Shown piece after piece: positions 5,267 through 7,047 of a stretch of DNA of 7,047 nucleotides. The notes below the pieces were generated by a model, which saw only the letters and a list, made by a program, of their open reading frames with translations, had not been told where the DNA came from and did not search any database. The position numbers and the translations under genes were made by a program. The DNA lies in assembly GCA_947380915.1 (NCBI GenBank), contig CANCSY010000164.1, positions 1 to 7,047 of the forward strand, read 5' to 3'. Within the stretch, counting starts at the first letter, position 1. Every line of letters starts with the position of its first letter. This DNA is from Beijerinckiaceae bacterium (lineage in GTDB: Bacteria; Pseudomonadota; Alphaproteobacteria; Rhizobiales; Beijerinckiaceae).

Positions 5267-6256
5267 GTGACCCAACCGACCAGTAAATTGCGTTCTGTGG
5301 TGGTGGGCGTCGGGTCCTGCCTGCCAGAGCGCCGCGTCAGCAATGCGGACCTCGAAAAGATCGTCGACACCACGGACGAGTGGATCGTGCAGCGCACCGG
5401 CATCCGTGCGCGCCATATCGCGGCGGAGGGGGAGACGACCTCCATGCTCGCCACCAGGGCCGCCCAACAGGCGCTTGATGCGGCCGGCCTTGGCCCCAAT
5501 GACATCGACCTCATCGTCATGGGCACCTCGACGCCCGATTTCACCTTTCCCTCAGCCGCCACCCAGGTGCAGGCGGCGCTGGGCATGACCCGGGGCGTCG
5601 CCTTCGACCTTCAGGCGGTCTGCTCGGGCTTTGTCTTTGCGGTGGCCACGGCCGACAAGTTCCTGATCTCGGGTTCGCACAAGCGGGCGCTGGTGATCGG
5701 CGCCGAAACCTTTTCGCGCCTTGTCGACTGGAATGATCGCACGACCTGCGTGCTCTTTGGCGATGGCGCCGGCGCGATCGTGCTCGAGGCCCGCGAAGGG
5801 CAGGGGACCGTCGCCGATCGCGGCTTGCTGACGAGCCATCTGCGCTCCGACGGGCGCCATCGCGAAAAGCTCTTTGTGGATGGCGGCCCCTCCACGACCG
5901 GCACCACGGGCCATCTGCGCATGGCGGGCAAGGAAGTCTATCGCCATGCGGTGGCCATGGTCACCGATGTGATGACCGACGCCTTTGCGGCCACGGGCTA
6001 CACGGCGGATGATCTCGACTGGTTCGTGCCCCATCAGGCCAATGAGCGCATCATCGACGCTTCCGCCGAGAAACTGGGCATAGCCCCTCACAAGATCGTG
6101 AAAACGGTTTGCGAGCATGGAAACACGTCAGCAGCCTCCATCCCGCTGGCGCTGGCGGCCGCTTGTGCGGATGGGCGCATCAAAACCGGCGACCTCGTGA
6201 TGATCGAAGCCATGGGTGGCGGCTTCACCTGGGGTTCAGCGCTGATTCGATGGTGA
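5267..6256 (+). CDS. fabH: 3-oxoacyl-ACP synthase III (KAS III, FabH)
   Basis: A 329-residue beta-ketoacyl-ACP synthase III that condenses acetyl-CoA with malonyl-ACP to begin fatty acid synthesis. The catalytic triad is complete: C119 in the AVCSGF motif, H256 in VPHQAN and N286 in EHGNTSAAS. Other signatures are [12 protein letters not shown] (35-46), DGAGAIVL and the C-terminal [13 protein letters not shown], which marks FabH rather than the elongating KAS enzymes. The frame is open a further 73 codons upstream, but that stretch lies inside plsX; the GTG at 5267 is chosen because it sits 4 nt after the plsX stop and the protein then begins like other FabH proteins. The ribosome binding site is weak, so translation probably depends on coupling with plsX. 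Confidence 0.96.
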   Translation: MTQPTSKLRSVVVGVGSCLPERRVSNADLEKIVDTTDEWIVQRTGIRARHIAAEGETTSMLATRAAQQALDAAGLGPNDIDLIVMGTSTPDFTFPSAATQVQAALGMTRGVAFDLQAVCSGFVFAVATADKFLISGSHKRALVIGAETFSRLVDWNDRTTCVLFGDGAGAIVLEAREGQGTVADRGLLTSHLRSDGRHREKLFVDGGPSTTGTTGHLRMAGKEVYRHAVAMVTDVMTDAFAATGYTADDLDWFVPHQANERIIDASAEKLGIAPHKIVKTVCEHGNTSAASIPLALAAACADGRIKTGDLVMIEAMGGGFTWGSALIRW

Positions 6257-6307
6257 TTTTTATTGTTGCGCTTATGATGGAGCTTGTTTAGGCTGATAAA
6301 GGGTGCA

Positions 6308-6336
6308 TTGAGAGGTGATTCAAATTTCCTTCTGAT
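6308..6336 (+). promoter_or_regulatory. Candidate promoter for ihfA
   Basis: In the comparatively AT-rich 118-nt gap after fabH, TTGAGA (6308-6313) and TCTGAT (6331-6336) lie 17 nt apart and could serve as -35 and -10 boxes, giving a leader of about 30 nt before the ATG at 6375. The -10 match is only fair, and other weak hexamers occur nearby, such as TATGAT at 6273-6278 without a good -35. Confidence 0.3.
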
Positions 6337-6374
6337 TTCAACGGGTGTATCCTGATTTCGAGGTTAAACGAGCC

Positions 6375-6707
6375 ATGACCAAATCTGATCCCGCCACCAG
6401 AGTTTCCCGCACGGTCACCCGCGCTGATCTGTCCGAGGCTGTTTACCAGCGCGTCGGCCTGTCCCGCGCTGAATCGGCCAATCTTGTCGAGGCTTTCCTC
6501 CATGAGGTTTCCGACACCATCGCACGCGGCGAGACCGTGAAACTGTCCTCATTCGGTTCCTTTGTGGTTCGCTCCAAGGGCGAGCGCATCGGCCGCAATC
6601 CCAAGACCGGCGTCGAAGTGCCGATCACGCCGCGCCGCGTTATGGTATTCAAGCCTTCGAATCTCCTGAAGGCGCGAATCAACGGAAGCGCGCCGCTCGA
6701 CGACTGA
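6375..6707 (+). CDS. ihfA: Integration host factor alpha subunit
   Basis: A 110-residue HU/IHF-family protein, the alpha half of integration host factor, which bends DNA sharply at specific sites during transcription, replication and recombination. The helical dimerisation part (about 15-50: [20 protein letters not shown]) is followed by VKLSSFGSF (55-63) and the DNA-gripping beta ribbon with the signature GRNPKTG (73-79), where P76 is the intercalating proline, then [13 protein letters not shown]. The alpha assignment rests on resemblance to IhfA sequences and on its place after plsX-fabH. It is about 10 residues longer than E. coli IhfA, from extra residues at the N-terminus. The ATG at 6375 is preferred; an upstream ATG at 6345 in the same frame would add 10 unconserved residues. 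The MerR gene follows after 14 nt, so the two are likely one transcript. Confidence 0.93.
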   Translation: MTKSDPATRVSRTVTRADLSEAVYQRVGLSRAESANLVEAFLHEVSDTIARGETVKLSSFGSFVVRSKGERIGRNPKTGVEVPITPRRVMVFKPSNLLKARINGSAPLDD

Positions 6708-6721
6708 TCCCGAGGACCTGC

Positions 6722-7047
6722 ATGGACAAGAGCGCCGACGCCTTCCGCACCATCAGCGAAGCCGCCGAGGAGCTTGATGTTCCCCAGCATGTCCTGAGAT
6801 TTTGGGAGACGCGCTTTTCCCAGATCCGCCCGATGAAAAGAGGCGGTGGACGGCGCTACTATCGCCCCGAAGACATGGATCTTCTGCGCGCCATCCGCAG
6901 CCTTCTCTATGGCGAGGGCTATACTATTCGCGGCGTCCAGCGCCTGTTGAAAGAGCGGGGCGTGCGCGCGGTCATGGCCTTGCCCGGTTCCGGGGGCCCC
7001 TCCGCATCGCCTGGCGATCTGCCAGCCTCTCCAGCCGCCTCCGAAGG
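6722..7047 (+). CDS. MerR-family transcriptional regulator, cut by window edge
   Basis: The first 108 residues of a MerR-type regulator; the frame is still open at the right edge. Residues 10-29 form the helix-turn-helix ([20 protein letters not shown]), the wing is [12 protein letters not shown] (41-52), and further helices follow ([25 protein letters not shown]). After about residue 87 the sequence becomes Gly/Ser/Pro/Ala-rich, and the start of an effector or dimerisation part is not visible. No metal-binding cysteine is seen in the part present. The ATG at 6722 has GAGGA with a 5-nt spacer. A MerR gene directly after ihfA is a conserved arrangement in alphaproteobacteria; its target is unknown to me, and an effector cannot be named. 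Confidence 0.88.
   Translation, partial: MDKSADAFRTISEAAEELDVPQHVLRFWETRFSQIRPMKRGGGRRYYRPEDMDLLRAIRSLLYGEGYTIRGVQRLLKERGVRAVMALPGSGGPSASPGDLPASPAASE

Noticed and set aside
1..7047. CRISPR array, tRNA, rRNA or intact insertion sequence
   Set aside because: No regularly spaced repeats, no cloverleaf or rRNA-like stretch and no transposase frame were seen on either strand.

Overview
The window is a GC-rich bacterial chromosome segment, most likely from an alphaproteobacterium of the Sphingomonadales (Novosphingobium/Sphingomonas-like). This rests on the gene order: a BamE-type lipoprotein gene diverging from a ubiquinol-cytochrome c chaperone gene, followed by a DUF177 gene, plsX, fabH, ihfA and a MerR-type regulator. 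I know this order from that group, but I could not run a search, so genus and species are left open.

Layout. Positions 1-28 hold an intrinsic terminator, probably of a gene lying to the left. Positions 68-964 hold an accessory toxin-antitoxin module: a perfect 25-bp palindrome that contains a -35 box, then a DUF1778 ribbon-helix-helix antitoxin overlapping a GNAT acetyltransferase toxin of the TacA/TacT type. Positions 1074-1805 encode an exported alpha/beta hydrolase. A 74-residue secreted two-cysteine protein (2042 down to 1818, minus strand) converges on it, with only 12 bp between the stop codons. A BamE-like outer-membrane lipoprotein (2711 down to 2244, minus strand) ends in a clear intrinsic terminator. 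From 2872 to the right edge everything reads on the plus strand: cytochrome bc1 assembly chaperone, DUF177 protein, plsX, fabH, ihfA and a MerR gene cut by the window edge.

How the genes work together. plsX and fabH (4-nt gap) are the lipid-synthesis core: PlsX makes acyl-phosphate for phospholipid synthesis and FabH starts fatty acid chains. The DUF177 gene is the usual upstream partner of plsX; the ribosomal protein gene rpmF, which lies between them in Escherichia coli, is absent. ihfA and the MerR gene (14-nt gap) form a small DNA-binding pair. The toxin-antitoxin module and the hydrolase/small-protein pair look like variable cargo beside this core.

Most of the window is ordinary core genome. 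The items most worth a second look are the palindromic toxin-antitoxin operator, with transcription predicted to start at or next to the antitoxin ATG; a set of alternating complementary pentamers around the ribosome binding site of the bc1 chaperone gene; a hairpin in the leader of the small secreted protein; and the unusual C-terminal tail of the toxin. I found no clear evidence of a wholly new system, CRISPR array, RNA gene or intact mobile element.
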